Shown piece after piece: positions 1 through 9,803 of a stretch of 64,000 bases of DNA. The notes under the pieces are model-generated. The model worked only from the letters and a program-made list of their open reading frames with translations, ran no database searches and was not told the origin of the DNA. A program made the translations under genes and the position numbers. Source of the stretch: Porpolomopsis calyptriformis (taxonomy: Eukaryota; Basidiomycota; Agaricomycetes; Agaricales; Hygrophoraceae); the NCBI GenBank assembly GCA_951640195.1, contig OX621166.1:558001-622000 (forward strand). The letters are read 5' to 3'. The stretch's first letter is position 1, and each line of letters begins with the position of its first letter.

Positions 1-2266
1 GGGGACGCCCATATTACAATGGGACAATGCACTCTCATACGTTGCCTACTTCATATTCGTGTGGTGGATCTGGGCCTCCCAAGTGTGCTACAACATACGG
101 TTTCGACAACCCGATTGGCTTCATCGTATATGGGTATTCGCTCAGCTCATTATCTTCAGTGCATTGGCTGCGTTCACTAAAGATTTCGATATCACCAAGG
201 GGCTAATCACCCCAAACGACGCCAATGAGGCTCGTCTGCTACAATTGCAGTCCGAGTTTGGAGGTGATAAATCTAGCTTTGACGCCGCCAATTTTCGGGA
301 ACTGCGCTTGCCGCGGTTGAATGCCAGAGGTATTTCGTTGGTCTTGGCACTTAGTAGGCTGCTGCTGTTGGCGCAATACGGTGTAGGTCAGTAAGCTAAT
401 CCACTTCAAGCCGCGAATTTATTATTTTAATGTTTTGTTGCCTGGCGTGGTACCAGTCTTCTACCACGCGAAACACATTAAACGATGGTCACTTTGGGCC
501 CATATGATCCCTCTTATCTTTTCCTCGATCTGCTACATGGCTGCCTTTGGGGTACTCGGCATTCTTAATACCAGTGGTTCACCCTCGAAACCTCTGTCAA
601 TCGTAAAACTATTCCTGTGGTACTTTCCGATTCTTCTGGAAATTGTCAGCCATTATGTTGCCCTCCATTTAACTCATTTTGTTCGATATTCCAAAAAGTC
701 CATCCATGATCGGAATAGTACCCTCTTCCTCATTATCCTCGGTGCAGGTCTAGACAGGATTACTGGTGGATTCAAGTCCATTGTTGGAAATGCTGGACTG
801 GACACCGACGGTGCCCCCATTTTCATCGCAGCGTCTGTGATATTCATTGGTTATTTTGCGCTGTATTTCGCTACTCCTGGGACAGCAAGCAAACTGGGGA
901 AAAAGCGCGTGTTGTCGTGTTTTTTCGCAGAGTTTTTCTTCCTGTCTGCTTTGATTATAACTCTACAAGGCTCGTATTAACGATCTTTATCTTTACCCTT
1001 GTGGGAGCGATGCTGATTGAAATTTCTACTCACATGTTTACAGGTATCGCAACCACCCTTCGATTCGCGGTAAGGCTGAGAGTGGAGAACATTAGCCGCA
1101 AAGCTAACGTTCATAAATTCAGAATTTCAACTCAGCCGTAAAGAAGGGTAATGATGCGTTAACCCCCTTATTCGATTTTATGTACTCGAATCCGGGTGTC
1201 AACTTGACAGCCTCCCAATTCCCATCCTCAGACCAGGAATCCAGTAAACTGGGCGTATCACCGGACGACGTAGTGGCTTATTTGAACACCGTTGTGGTAG
1301 GGACTGGTCTAATCCCTAACGCGAAAATGCAGCTGGATATAATCCTTCAAGATGTTATACTGCAAGTGAGTAATGCGGCTCCTGTGCACTTTGGAGAGAT
1401 TCATTCATTATCTTCCAGAACCTTGAAGCCAGCCCTAATCCCGGAAGTTTGCTTTTCGGCGAAATGCTGGTCTTTGAAAACGCGAATTTGACTGACGTCA
1501 ATGCAACCGATTACAATAACATAAGGGATAGTCTAATGAAGGACCGTGGGTCTTCTGCCCTGTGGTTTTATCCCGCCGCTGTAGGTTTGCACCACTTATT
1601 GCTTTTCGCTAGATTTGACTGGCTACGTTAGGGATCCGCGATACTTGCTTTGGTTTTGAGGTCTTTCATCAAAGGTTGGCCTGGAGGTGGGTCGAATCTA
1701 CTCCCCATTTTAACTTAATCCGCAACCTTATATTTTGTCCCAGACAATTGGGAATGGGGAATGATCATCAACCGACTCTCCTTTGGCACTAGCATCCTAT
1801 TGCTTGGTTTGCTAGACATGGGAGAATCAAAGCCTATTTACGATAGCAACGGAAATTACACGAACTCTCTGATTTGGAGGCTTGCCCTTTCAAAGGGCCA
1901 ACTGCTGTGAGCATGTTTCTAGTTATCTTAGACGAGCAACAATCTACTCACTCGATTGAAACCAAATCAGGCTGATTATCATGGCAATTGCAATGACACT
2001 ATTATTGATGATAGAACGGGTTAGTAACGTTCGCGTTGACTACCAGCTATGCCTTGGTTGATTTCACATGGCAGATACTTGCATACCTGGCGTTCCGCTC
2101 CATTCACTCCGTCGATCCATGGAGTGGCATACCTCTGGTCAAAAACCACGAAGTCAAAGCGATCGACATGAAAGTGAGGCTAGCTACCATGTCCTCGCCG
2201 TCATACGGATTGCCCTACTCAGGCCTTGGCCAGGTATACGACCCTTATGATGCCTACCCAGTGTGA
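1..2266 (+). pseudogene. LtrA-like multi-pass membrane protein, copy 1 (5'-truncated by window edge, decayed)
   Basis: First of three copies of one gene; the window opens inside the exon matching 20533-20921 of the intact copy. The family resembles low-temperature-requirement A (LtrA) proteins, multi-pass membrane proteins of unclear biochemical role. Support: the segment VWWIWASQVCYNIRF followed by a helical stretch, and the later GAGLDRITGGF segment matching the conserved mid-domain of LtrA. Exon ends are visible at 386/457 and at the GC-AG intron after about 972. In the exon near 1455-1900 the frame that stays open in copy 3 carries TAG (1629-1631) and a further TAA near 1716, plus a net 3-nt length change made of +1 and -4 indels. 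The C-terminal part therefore cannot be translated as in copy 3. Either a pseudogene or a gene ending early. Confidence 0.65.
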
Positions 2267-2440
2267 GCAATAAAGTGAGAAAATTGGATGTGGCATGTAC
2301 GGCGTTCCATATGCACCTTATTAGTTTGTGGTATTGTGCAGCTCTGACTTGATCGCGCAATGCCAGGTTAACGGTTTTTGCCTCGGTTTGTGGTTTAGTA
2401 AATCAGTTGCACCCCTCCAAACACCGCCAGTAAATCCTCC

Positions 2441-3346
2441 GTGGGCTCGCGAATCATCTACACTAAGGGGTGTTCGAGTTCCGTGTACAAGGCTGTGCAA
2501 AACAAGGATCAGCACGCTCTTCTCAGCGGGTCGAGACCTCGTGGAAGAACACCCCACGCAGTCTTCTGCGCCGTGCGTCGGTTCAAGTGTACCTGGAATC
2601 TAGGCCCAGATTGCTATGATTGGATCGATGACCCGAAATTGAATGAAATTATGGATGTGGCCGAACCGGACGGGCTATACATCGGTCCAGCTGCAGTTGA
2701 TATTAATCCCGATCCTGAGGGCGAGATATATTAGGGGATGGATGATGGCCACCACCCGCTGTGACTATTTCCATCATGTGTGTAATAAATCTTTGTATGA
2801 CCCTCGAGACGTCTCAACTGACAAATGTTGCCGCAGAATCGGAGTGCCAGATGCCACCGCCAACTAGAATCTGACAAAAACGCACTTGTTTCTGGCCATA
2901 TGGTCAAGTTGCGCCGATATCTATTTTACTTTGAGGTGTGTTACGTATGTTCACCAAGCCAAACACTTACCTCAAGGTTTATTTCTACGTGCTGAATGCA
3001 ATCGGTCGCACCTTCTACTGCAATACTGGTGGGGGGCAAATATTCCATGTTTTTTGCGCCGTGCAGGTTTGGCATAGTATTCGTGGTGATAGGGTTTGAA
3101 ACGGTATATTTTCTCTAGAAAAGTAAGGCGCACCTTGGTTTTGTGGCCTCGCTGGTGGAAATCCAAGGGTATCTCGACCAATTTGTCATCCCAAGTTTAC
3201 CATCTTCCTGGAAAGCAACGCCTCTAACAGGGAGAGACTTATGGACATGTTATTGGGAAAGCGATCTACTTCCAGACCCTGATGGTGACATCAGTGGCCA
3301 TGTCGGTCACTGGCTTCAAATTGTTAATGCAACACGCCTCAAGTAG
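2441..3346 (+). other. Unassigned coding-looking segments
   Basis: No family recognised. Three stretches look protein-like but do not assemble into one clean model. (1) 2580-2734 encodes an acidic segment with CYDWIDDPKLNEI and NPDPEGE. (2) About 2972-3064 reads VYFYVLNAIGRTFYCNTGGG after a plausible acceptor (ctcaag) that follows a donor (gaggtgtg) at 2934. (3) 3143-3346 contains LLPDPDGDISGHV. The repeated PDPxGxI pattern in segments 1 and 3 hints that they belong to the same gene or to a decayed duplicate. No convincing start codon was found. It could be a degraded gene, or a multi-exon gene whose splice sites I cannot place. Confidence 0.25.
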
Positions 3347-3730
3347 ATGGCTGGGTCGACGATCGCAGGTGATGGCGTGCCTTCAAGGCGACGAAATGGT
3401 TTCAATTTTGGTCGGGGAGATGAAGGCTTTCGGGAACAGCTGGACAATGTAATGCTACAACAGCGGCTGGAGGTTGTAATTCGTGAGAGGAATGAAGCCC
3501 GGAAGGAGTTAGAGAGTATGAGAAAGGAACAGGAGAAGATTTCTTCAAATCCAGCATTATCTTATGAGTGCACGGGCATGGTGTATCAACGAGGTAAGCG
3601 GGCGCTAAGACGCATCATCTAAACGCAATCTGATGGATTGCTAGTCTCTCAAACGAAAGGTGCTTTCATTAATCCACTCGCTATCCGACAATTGCTGTTG
3701 TTGTGCGGATTATACTGCCGCAAGAAATAA
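3347..3730 (+). CDS. Small predicted coiled-coil protein, unrecognised
   Basis: Two-exon model: 3347-3593, a 51-nt intron (gtaagc...ttgctag), then 3645-3730, giving 110 aa. The central part (about residues 24-66) is charged and heptad-like, with runs such as RLEVVIRERNEARKELE, so a coiled coil is likely. The C-terminal exon is hydrophobic and ends in basic residues. The start codon directly follows an in-frame TAG at 3344-3346 that may itself belong to an intron end, so the true 5' end may lie further upstream in the 2441-3346 segments. Its last 21 nt overlap the 3' end of the convergent gene at 3710-4511. No family assigned. Confidence 0.35.
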
Positions 3731-4511
3731 AAACGGCCTATCAGGTGTGAACCTGGCCCGTAGGAGTGCCAGGGAAAACATAAGAATAAACACAAGAATA
3801 ATGGCATACGGAATGGGTAATCTTCGGAATTTTGGGACTGTTGCGAGAGTCACCACACCTGCAGCAGCAGCTAAGCCGGTAAGAATCACCAGCGCACGGA
3901 ATAGGCGGTATTGAAACGGAGCCGGTTTAACTACAGGATGTTATGTCCGACAGCAAGGTTTAGAACTTAAGACAACTCACGGTAAATATCAATTTCGGCA
4001 ATGCGACCTTCAACGAGTGCACCAGTTGCATCAATCAACTGGGCTGCGATGGTGGACCAGGATAAATGTGCTGGAATGCATCTGATTTGACCATTGAGGA
4101 TCATCTGCCATGTCATGAATATATTCAGAACAAGTCGACGATAAAATATTCAATACTCACGAATGTGCATCCGCTACAAATGTCCTCTCCCATCAGCAGA
4201 GGCATGTACAGCCTCAGACGGATGGTGTCCTCTGATATTTTCTGCGACTTGCTGTAATCCGTCCATCTCTTGATCGTCACCATACTGATTGGAGGTTATT
4301 TAGACATAATCTGAAACCTAAACACATGGTGGACCTACATGTTTTGGGAAGAAGCCTGCGCGTCACTTCCAGATGGTTGGGGATCAGGCATTGCAGACGG
4401 TTGGAGAGTATTTAATTCGAGCGGATCTTCGACCCCTTGAAGGGGAGAGGGTGCGGCTGTGGCTGCAGGCTGAATTGAAGCGGCGGAGGGTGTATCAAGA
4501 TGAGTTGACAT
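3710..4511 (-). CDS. Small two-helix membrane protein, unrecognised
   Basis: Four-exon model on the minus strand: 4339-4511, 4161-4284, 3981-4104 and 3710-3930. All introns are GT-AG (50-56 nt) and the frame is continuous for 213 aa. The N-terminal 57 residues are Pro/Ser/Gln/Ala-rich low complexity. A conserved-looking middle follows, with TIRLRLYMPLLMGEDICSGC and a second cysteine-containing exon. The C-terminal exon has two hydrophobic helices (about 150-170 and 180-198) separated by PKFRRLPIPY. The last residues are FLFLAAV, then stop. No domain is recognised; it probably sits in an internal membrane with a cytosolic N-terminus. The exons are too short to stand out as ORFs, so the support is the agreement of all splice phases. 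Confidence 0.55.
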
Positions 4512-4817
4512 GAATGAAAGCGAGGTTTTGGGAAGGAGGGATGGGCCTTGTTGATTCCCATTGAGAAATTGGGTTATTTATATTGAATTTCATGACACAA
4601 TTTAAATTGTCGTCGATTCAGCGGTGTATTAGATAATGTAATTACCATTTTGAGAGAAGCTGTTGCCATTTTGGGCGGGGCATGAACGAAGAAGTATATT
4701 CAGTATTGGCTGGCGCTGGTTGTCTTCTCGGTTCGAACATTGGTTATGTCTTGCATAATTGAAACCGATTAATACATTCCAACACTCAGAGAAGCTCCGT
4801 ACAGTTTGAATAATGTC

Positions 4818-6628
4818 TCAATTGCTGATGAGGACGAGAAAACGCGAGCCTGCGATTATCCCATAATCGCTCATGGTATCCTTCCTTGCTAATGTACGCT
4901 TGCCTGAGCAACTTCCATCTGGACATTCAAGCAGTACCAAGTTCGCTCTATAAGTGAAGTGGTAAGCACGTTCACATCACACGGTAAATAATCCAGGCTT
5001 ACTTCTCGTAGTCAAGACTAAAGAATCTGCAGACACCATTGAGCACCTTTTCAACCCGATGTCGGGGGCGTGTCCTGAAGAAGGAATGTTGTCCAGAAGG
5101 GATGTGTGAGACCTCGACGAGGTACCTGTCATCTTCATCTGGTGGTTCAGACAGTTGTGAATTGGCGGCATCTGAATGATAATCAGATGTTAACAGTTGG
5201 GTAGTTAGATGTCAAAGCATACCCTCCAGTGAAGCTGACTGTGGTTCAACCGTGGACTCTACCAGAATGTCAGTCGTTGGTGTAAAAGATGTCTCTTTTA
5301 CATGTTCTGGTTAAGCAGCTGAATGTAAGAAAAGCAAGGCTAAGCTAACGCGTCATTTTAGATGGGCTTTACCTTTCTCCAGTGAATCAACAACACTACA
5401 CTTGATATCTGCATCTTGCGGCTCGTCCTTCACAAGATTACGCAGTTCCAAGTCAAAATCACTATGATCTGCATCCATTGTCTTCGAGAGGTCTATAGTG
5501 AAGGTCGCATCTGGATCATCCGCGTCTCCGTGGTCAAGCATGGATGAGTCCCCCTCTTCTGGGAGATATATATCCTCGTCATCGTCATCATCCGATTCCA
5601 GTTTTGGATGAGAATCACTGGTGCCCTCCAAGGGTGTGGTGCCGCAGTCTCTCTCTTCAACATTGCTCACATCCTTCCAGTCATCTTCCAATCTATCATG
5701 GTCCTCCTTGCTCTGCCGATTGTCACTTGTCCCTTCTGCAACATGGGCGCGCTCGCTAACACAAGTGAAGGGTTCAGTGATTCCAATATGTCTAGTCTTA
5801 CCCTGGTCATGGTCTTTTCCTTGGCGATTAGTACTTGTGTGAGAGATTATTGCTTCAACATAAAACGAACCTGAATCGTGGCATTCTGAGCTGACCATGG
5901 TGACAGTGACGAGATCCAGAAATGGGTGGACCAGACTCCATGCGCCCTCATCAATCTCAACACTCATTCCTTGACAAGCATCAAGACTGGTGGTTGAAAA
6001 AATCACCGGCCGCCGGTCTCCAAGCCTGAATTTTTCCCTGGCAAGAATTTCCATGTCCTAGTGGCGGATGTGTACCCAAGTTCACAAACAAAACAAGGTG
6101 CACAAACTGAATTGAGACTCACATGGTACTCCAGGGGTGTACGGATGAGTACACGTTTTTGTCCATGAACCAACACCACAAGTGGGTGTCTCTCAGAGTT
6201 AGCTCTCACATAAAAATACATCACAAAAGCTGCGTGAAGGAGTTGTCTTTGTTCGCGGTGGTCACGGTCATGGGAATGTGACCCTGGTGGAACTTCGTCA
6301 CGTAAGTTAATCACTTGATGCTTTAACTCTTCACCAGGCAGTTCTCCTTCGACAGGCAATTGTAGAAGGTTCAACATGGGATTCCGAACTTCAAAGGTTG
6401 CCTGGAAGACCTGATTGTTGAAGAGGGGATTAATTAGGTGTGTTTCTTAAATGGATCTGGCCTCTTCAGTTGTTGTTGACAGACGAAGAAAACTCAAGGG
6501 AGGGAGGACGAACAATCCCTCTACTTTTCGCGAGGCAAATGTATAGCTCAAGTTCGAACTCGAGTCAATTAACGTCCCGTGCTCCGCGTTCATACCTGGA
6601 CTTCATATGATGCTGCAAACCAACGCAT
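4818..6628 (-). CDS. Uncharacterised protein with acidic linker and SUMO/ubiquitin-like C-terminus
   Basis: Six-exon model: 6596-6628, 6123-6410, 5373-6057, 5223-5306, 5003-5171 and 4818-4947. All introns are GT-AG with consistent phases; the product is 462 aa. The N-terminal ~180 residues form an unrecognised, probably globular region. A long acidic Ser/Asp/Glu-rich linker follows, including an ESDDDDDEDIYLPEEGD run. The last ~85 residues read like a beta-grasp fold of the SUMO/Rad60-SLD type: an initial strand YLVEVS, then FFRTRP, a helix with RVEKVLNGVCRFFSLDY, then KRTLARKDTMSDYGI before a final hydrophobic strand. This is inferred from pattern, not from a database. It ends in SN with no diglycine, so it is a ubiquitin-like domain protein rather than a conjugated modifier. 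A role in SUMO or DNA-repair biology is speculative. The first intron (about 185 nt) is longer than usual, so exon 1 is the least certain part. Confidence 0.55.
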
Positions 6629-7200
6629 AAACGCCAATATTGTCACTCGCCAGTTGTGAAAACAGGATGTGGAATGAAACCCTGCTGAGGCCAATATATC
6701 AAGTATACAACATTGTCGTTGGAAAACAGTACACAGAGATCTGTATACTGTTTTCCAACGAATGGAAATTTTGAGATTCCGCGAACATTCTGAAAAGGTA
6801 AGATGGTACGGCGTGATGAGGCGGACGAGAGAACGCGTCGAAAACCGACCAGCGTGGATAGTTTTGGGGTTAGTTAAGTTTCCACGTTGCGTCTTATACT
6901 GTAACCGCTGTGAAGACTCGACTTCTCGTTTAGGAAAAAATGACCTGTGGGCGCCTCTTTGTGGACTGTGAGAATTTGATAGGGAGTAGGTGCGATTCGC
7001 TCCACACCTTCCTTCTCCTTCAGAAACGGAAAAGGCTCTTGGAAGAATGTCGCTGGCTCCAAATAATCGTAAGCGTAACTCTCGTAAACGCCGAAAGGTG
7101 CGTGAGGAAATTCATCATTGATATCTTTCACAAAAAGATTGAGGTGCACCCATAGGGTAAACGGGGAGGAGGGGGAGGACCAAGCCAGTCCGAGAATCGA
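6629..7200. other. Intergenic, nothing recognised apart from the palindrome at 6717-6760
   Basis: Lies between the minus-strand SUMO-like gene and the plus-strand gene at 7201. A minus-strand open frame at 6874-7206 has protein-like composition, but no homology or splice support could be found. It is probably the 5' region of both neighbours. Confidence 0.3.
6717..6760. repeat. 44-nt near-perfect palindrome
   Basis: A 15-bp perfect inverted repeat (CGTTGGAAAACAGTA and its complement) flanks a 14-nt centre that itself contains ACAG/CTGT. A single strand could fold into a long hairpin. It lies about 90 bp upstream of the start of the SUMO-like gene and about 440 bp upstream of the gene at 7201. 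It may be a binding-site dyad, a foldback element relic or a cruciform-prone site. Confidence 0.85.
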
Positions 7201-7779
7201 ATGCACGGATCGTATCTCGACCTGTTTTTTGCTCAGTATCCTTTATTCCCCTACGACCGGACGGCTTCGGTAATGTCGGAGTTCTACCGCATGTGCGATT
7301 TCTTTTCCTGGCGCAGAGACAATGCGGAAAGAGAGGAGGCCCGAGAGGCCCTCAACGATGCCATGGCCCAACAATTTAACGAGATTTATGGAACGGATTT
7401 GAACGATTTGAGTTGCTGGCAGAACCTGTGCCAAGTCTTAAGGATTTCGCCGGTTCCAGACAACTTAGAGGAATGTCGAGAGATGCGTGCGGGATGATAA
7501 GCTGTCGCCTCCCACGACATCGCCACTGATGAGTTCGAAGTAAAGGCGGTCGGCCAAGCCCATGTCAACCTTGTCGATCTCGTTGATATACGCAACACTC
7601 GCAAGCCCGTGCATATGTTCAGGACCGAGGTGGAACTCAGCGAGTACACCATAAAAAATGGGAAATTCTTCCCAAAAGAGAACGCGTATGCCGGTGGGGT
7701 GCTAAGGTACCTGCTTCGTAACATCATGAATCCGTCCGCGACGAGGGGATCACACGTTCAACGTCGACGTCGACGTTGA
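7201..7779 (+). CDS. Conserved fungal protein of unknown function
   Basis: Two exons, 7201-7486 and 7541-7779, encode 174 aa. The frame is interrupted by consecutive TGA and TAA codons (7495-7500). These fall in a 54-nt intron (gtgcgg...cgaag, with a CTGAT branch-like site), and removing it keeps phase. The spliced protein has the pattern of a widespread fungal family whose function I do not know: an N-terminal FFAQYPLFPYDRTASVMSEF, a central QQFNEIYGTDLND, and after the intron AHVNLVDLVD and FFPKENAYAGGVLRYLLR. In that family the segment before the intron joins directly to the segment after it, which supports the splice. The donor GTGCGG is weak, so some unspliced transcript ending at 7497 is plausible. 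The C-terminus ends in a run of arginines from a CGACGT repeat. Confidence 0.6.
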
Positions 7780-7962
7780 CCTCGACTTTGGCAACGCTGA
7801 GGACAGATGCTAGTTCGATTTCTTTGACGATTCTGTAAATTTATGTAAGCCATAGTTGCGATGTAAACGTTTCATTGAAAAACGGCCTTCACTTTATCAT
7901 ACACGGCATCTAGCACTAAGAACACACTAGGCCCATATACAAAAAAATACATACGTTGTCGT

Positions 7963-9397
7963 TTACGTCGAACTCAAAGCAGTATGCATGAACGAATCAT
8001 AGTTGATCTGAATCACCCCATCGTTATCCGTATCCAACCGCCTGAATGCATCCGTGAGCTGCTTGATATGCACGCAAGCGCAGATAAAATGGTCGAAGGA
8101 TATGCCGGGAGGTCCGTGACGAGGGTTCGTTGAAGCTGCTTTTGCACCCGCCACAGAAAAGTCATTAAAAGAGATGTGGATATCAATATGCATGTCGCAC
8201 GAAAAAGGAAAAGACAGGAATGAGCGCACAGTATTTCTTTTCGAGCAAGTCGATGAGTTGGGGCGAGAAGCCCGTGTATCTATCCAGGACTCTTGTCAAA
8301 CGGGCGAAGGTGATAGATAGAAGGAGGTAGAATGCATACCCAAATCTCTCCAAGGCCTTCCTCAGTTCCCTTCCGTCAATCGTGCCGGAGCGGTCTTGGT
8401 CGAAGAAACTGAACACGCCGAGCCAGTCCTAAATAATGGGTTGGAAGGCAAGAACGCTGGGAGTTGCATAGGACTGACCTTGATATATTTGTAAAGACCA
8501 ACAAACTACAGGGATGCATTGAGCTAACATAGACAGGAGCGACGGGGAGAAAAACTTGACCTCGGTAAAATCGATGGTTCCGTTGCGTTGGACGTCCTGA
8601 GAAGCGTGAGTGTCTGAAACTGCAGCGATAAAAGAAAGAACGTACAAAGATAGACATTAGAAGTTTAATAGTGTCAATGTCGAATTCTGCGAATGTAGCC
8701 ACTCAGAATAGGGGGAGACCATGGGTCATGGATGATACACACGGCTTTGCCTGTCGGTCGAATCATTGAGAAGCACGCTCTCTAAACGGCATTATCGAAT
8801 CAACCGGCAGATAAGGGGAAAAAAGGGGGAGACATACGTAGTTCAAATGCAGTCACCACGCCAGAACTATTCCTGTCCACCCGGGTAAACAGCTCCCATA
8901 CTCTGAACAAAAAAAAAAAAAGTGTGTTCCGCGATCAGCAACACCGAAAGTTCGCCAAAAAAAAAAAAAAAAAAGAAGTTGAACAGGTTCGCTTCGGACG
9001 TACTCGGGATCTGCACCAGGCGGCGGAGGGCGTGCAGCAGCCCCAAATCCACCACCGCCATACGTTTGCGCCCCTCCATATCCACCCTGGGCGCCATATC
9101 CTCCTCCCTGGGCGCCGTACCCCCCTGTTTGGGCGCCATACCCCCCTGTTTGGGCGCCATACCCTCCTGTTGGTGCACCGTATCCCCCACCGTAACCTCC
9201 TCCCCCGTAACCTCCAGGCGGTCCACCCTGAGGCGGGCCATAGCCAGATTGAGGTGCTCCACTGTAAGATGCGTTGTATCCAGTACCACCAGACTGAGGC
9301 GGGCCTCCGTACTGGAAATCAGACAGGTTATATGAGTAAATTGAAATCAGATACAAACCCTTGCACGCTAGGTGGAAACACGCACTCCGTACGACAT
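7963..9397 (-). CDS. PEF1: Penta-EF-hand calcium-binding protein (PEF1/ALG-2 type)
   Basis: Nine-exon model: 9386-9397, 9004-9311, 8838-8902, 8646-8701, 8561-8596, 8479-8505, 8340-8428, 8230-8279 and 7963-8138. It gives 272 aa with all phases consistent. The N-terminal ~105 residues are Gly/Tyr/Pro/Gln-rich, with GGYGAQT-type repeats as in peflin and ALG-2-interacting PEF proteins. Five EF-hand-like units follow: DRNSSGVVTAFE, the DVQRNGTIDFTE loop, DQDRSGTIDGRE, a fourth degenerate unit around HGPPGISFDHF, and DTDNDGVIQINYDSF. Loops 1 and 3 have the canonical acidic spacing; loop 2 begins D-x-Q. PEF proteins dimerise through the fifth hand and act in calcium-dependent membrane and ESCRT-linked events. 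The intron after exon 2 holds two long homopolymers on the plus strand (A13 at 8909-8921, A18 at 8957-8974), unusual for an intron of about 100 nt. Confidence 0.9.
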
Positions 9398-9803
9398 GAG
9401 TGTGATAAAGATGAATTTATTAATAATAATAAATTTATCTTCGCGCTGACAATGAAAGAGTCACACCCTCGAGTCACGTTCACTGTCAAAGATTCTACTT
9501 TCAAATCAAAAGTATACAGGGGAAAAACACGGAGACCACAAAACCAGAGAGGGAAGAGCGATGAGGAAGGTGGAAGAAAAGAAGGGGCTGGTATAGCTAG
9601 ACATAGTATTGCTTTCGATACACATTGTTTGGAATTATGCGGAGAGGTGAGTTTGATGTTGGACGGACAGTGATGCATGCAGGCGTGAATATCGACATGA
9701 ACAAAGATGGGATAGATTGTAGCCCGATTAATGAGGTTTTCGTGAGGATTGAGAGTTTAAGGAAGAATGCTTGCCGACCGCAAGGAGATCGAACCAGCGA
9801 CGA
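9398..9803. other. Intergenic between CDH1 3' end and PEF1 5' end
   Basis: AT-rich promoter-side region of the PEF gene with no gene recognised. It contains a perfect 9-bp inverted repeat with a 4-nt loop at 9414-9435 (AATTTATTA...TAATAAATT), only 17 bp upstream of the PEF start codon. Confidence 0.5.

Noticed and set aside
7495..7500. Tandem stop codons as nonsense mutation or recoding
   Set aside because: They fall inside a plausible 54-nt intron whose removal restores a continuous conserved protein.
8922..9673. Long plus-strand ORFs opposite the penta-EF-hand gene
   Set aside because: They are antisense shadows of the Gly/Tyr-rich repeats and the homopolymer intron; the minus strand gives a full EF-hand protein.
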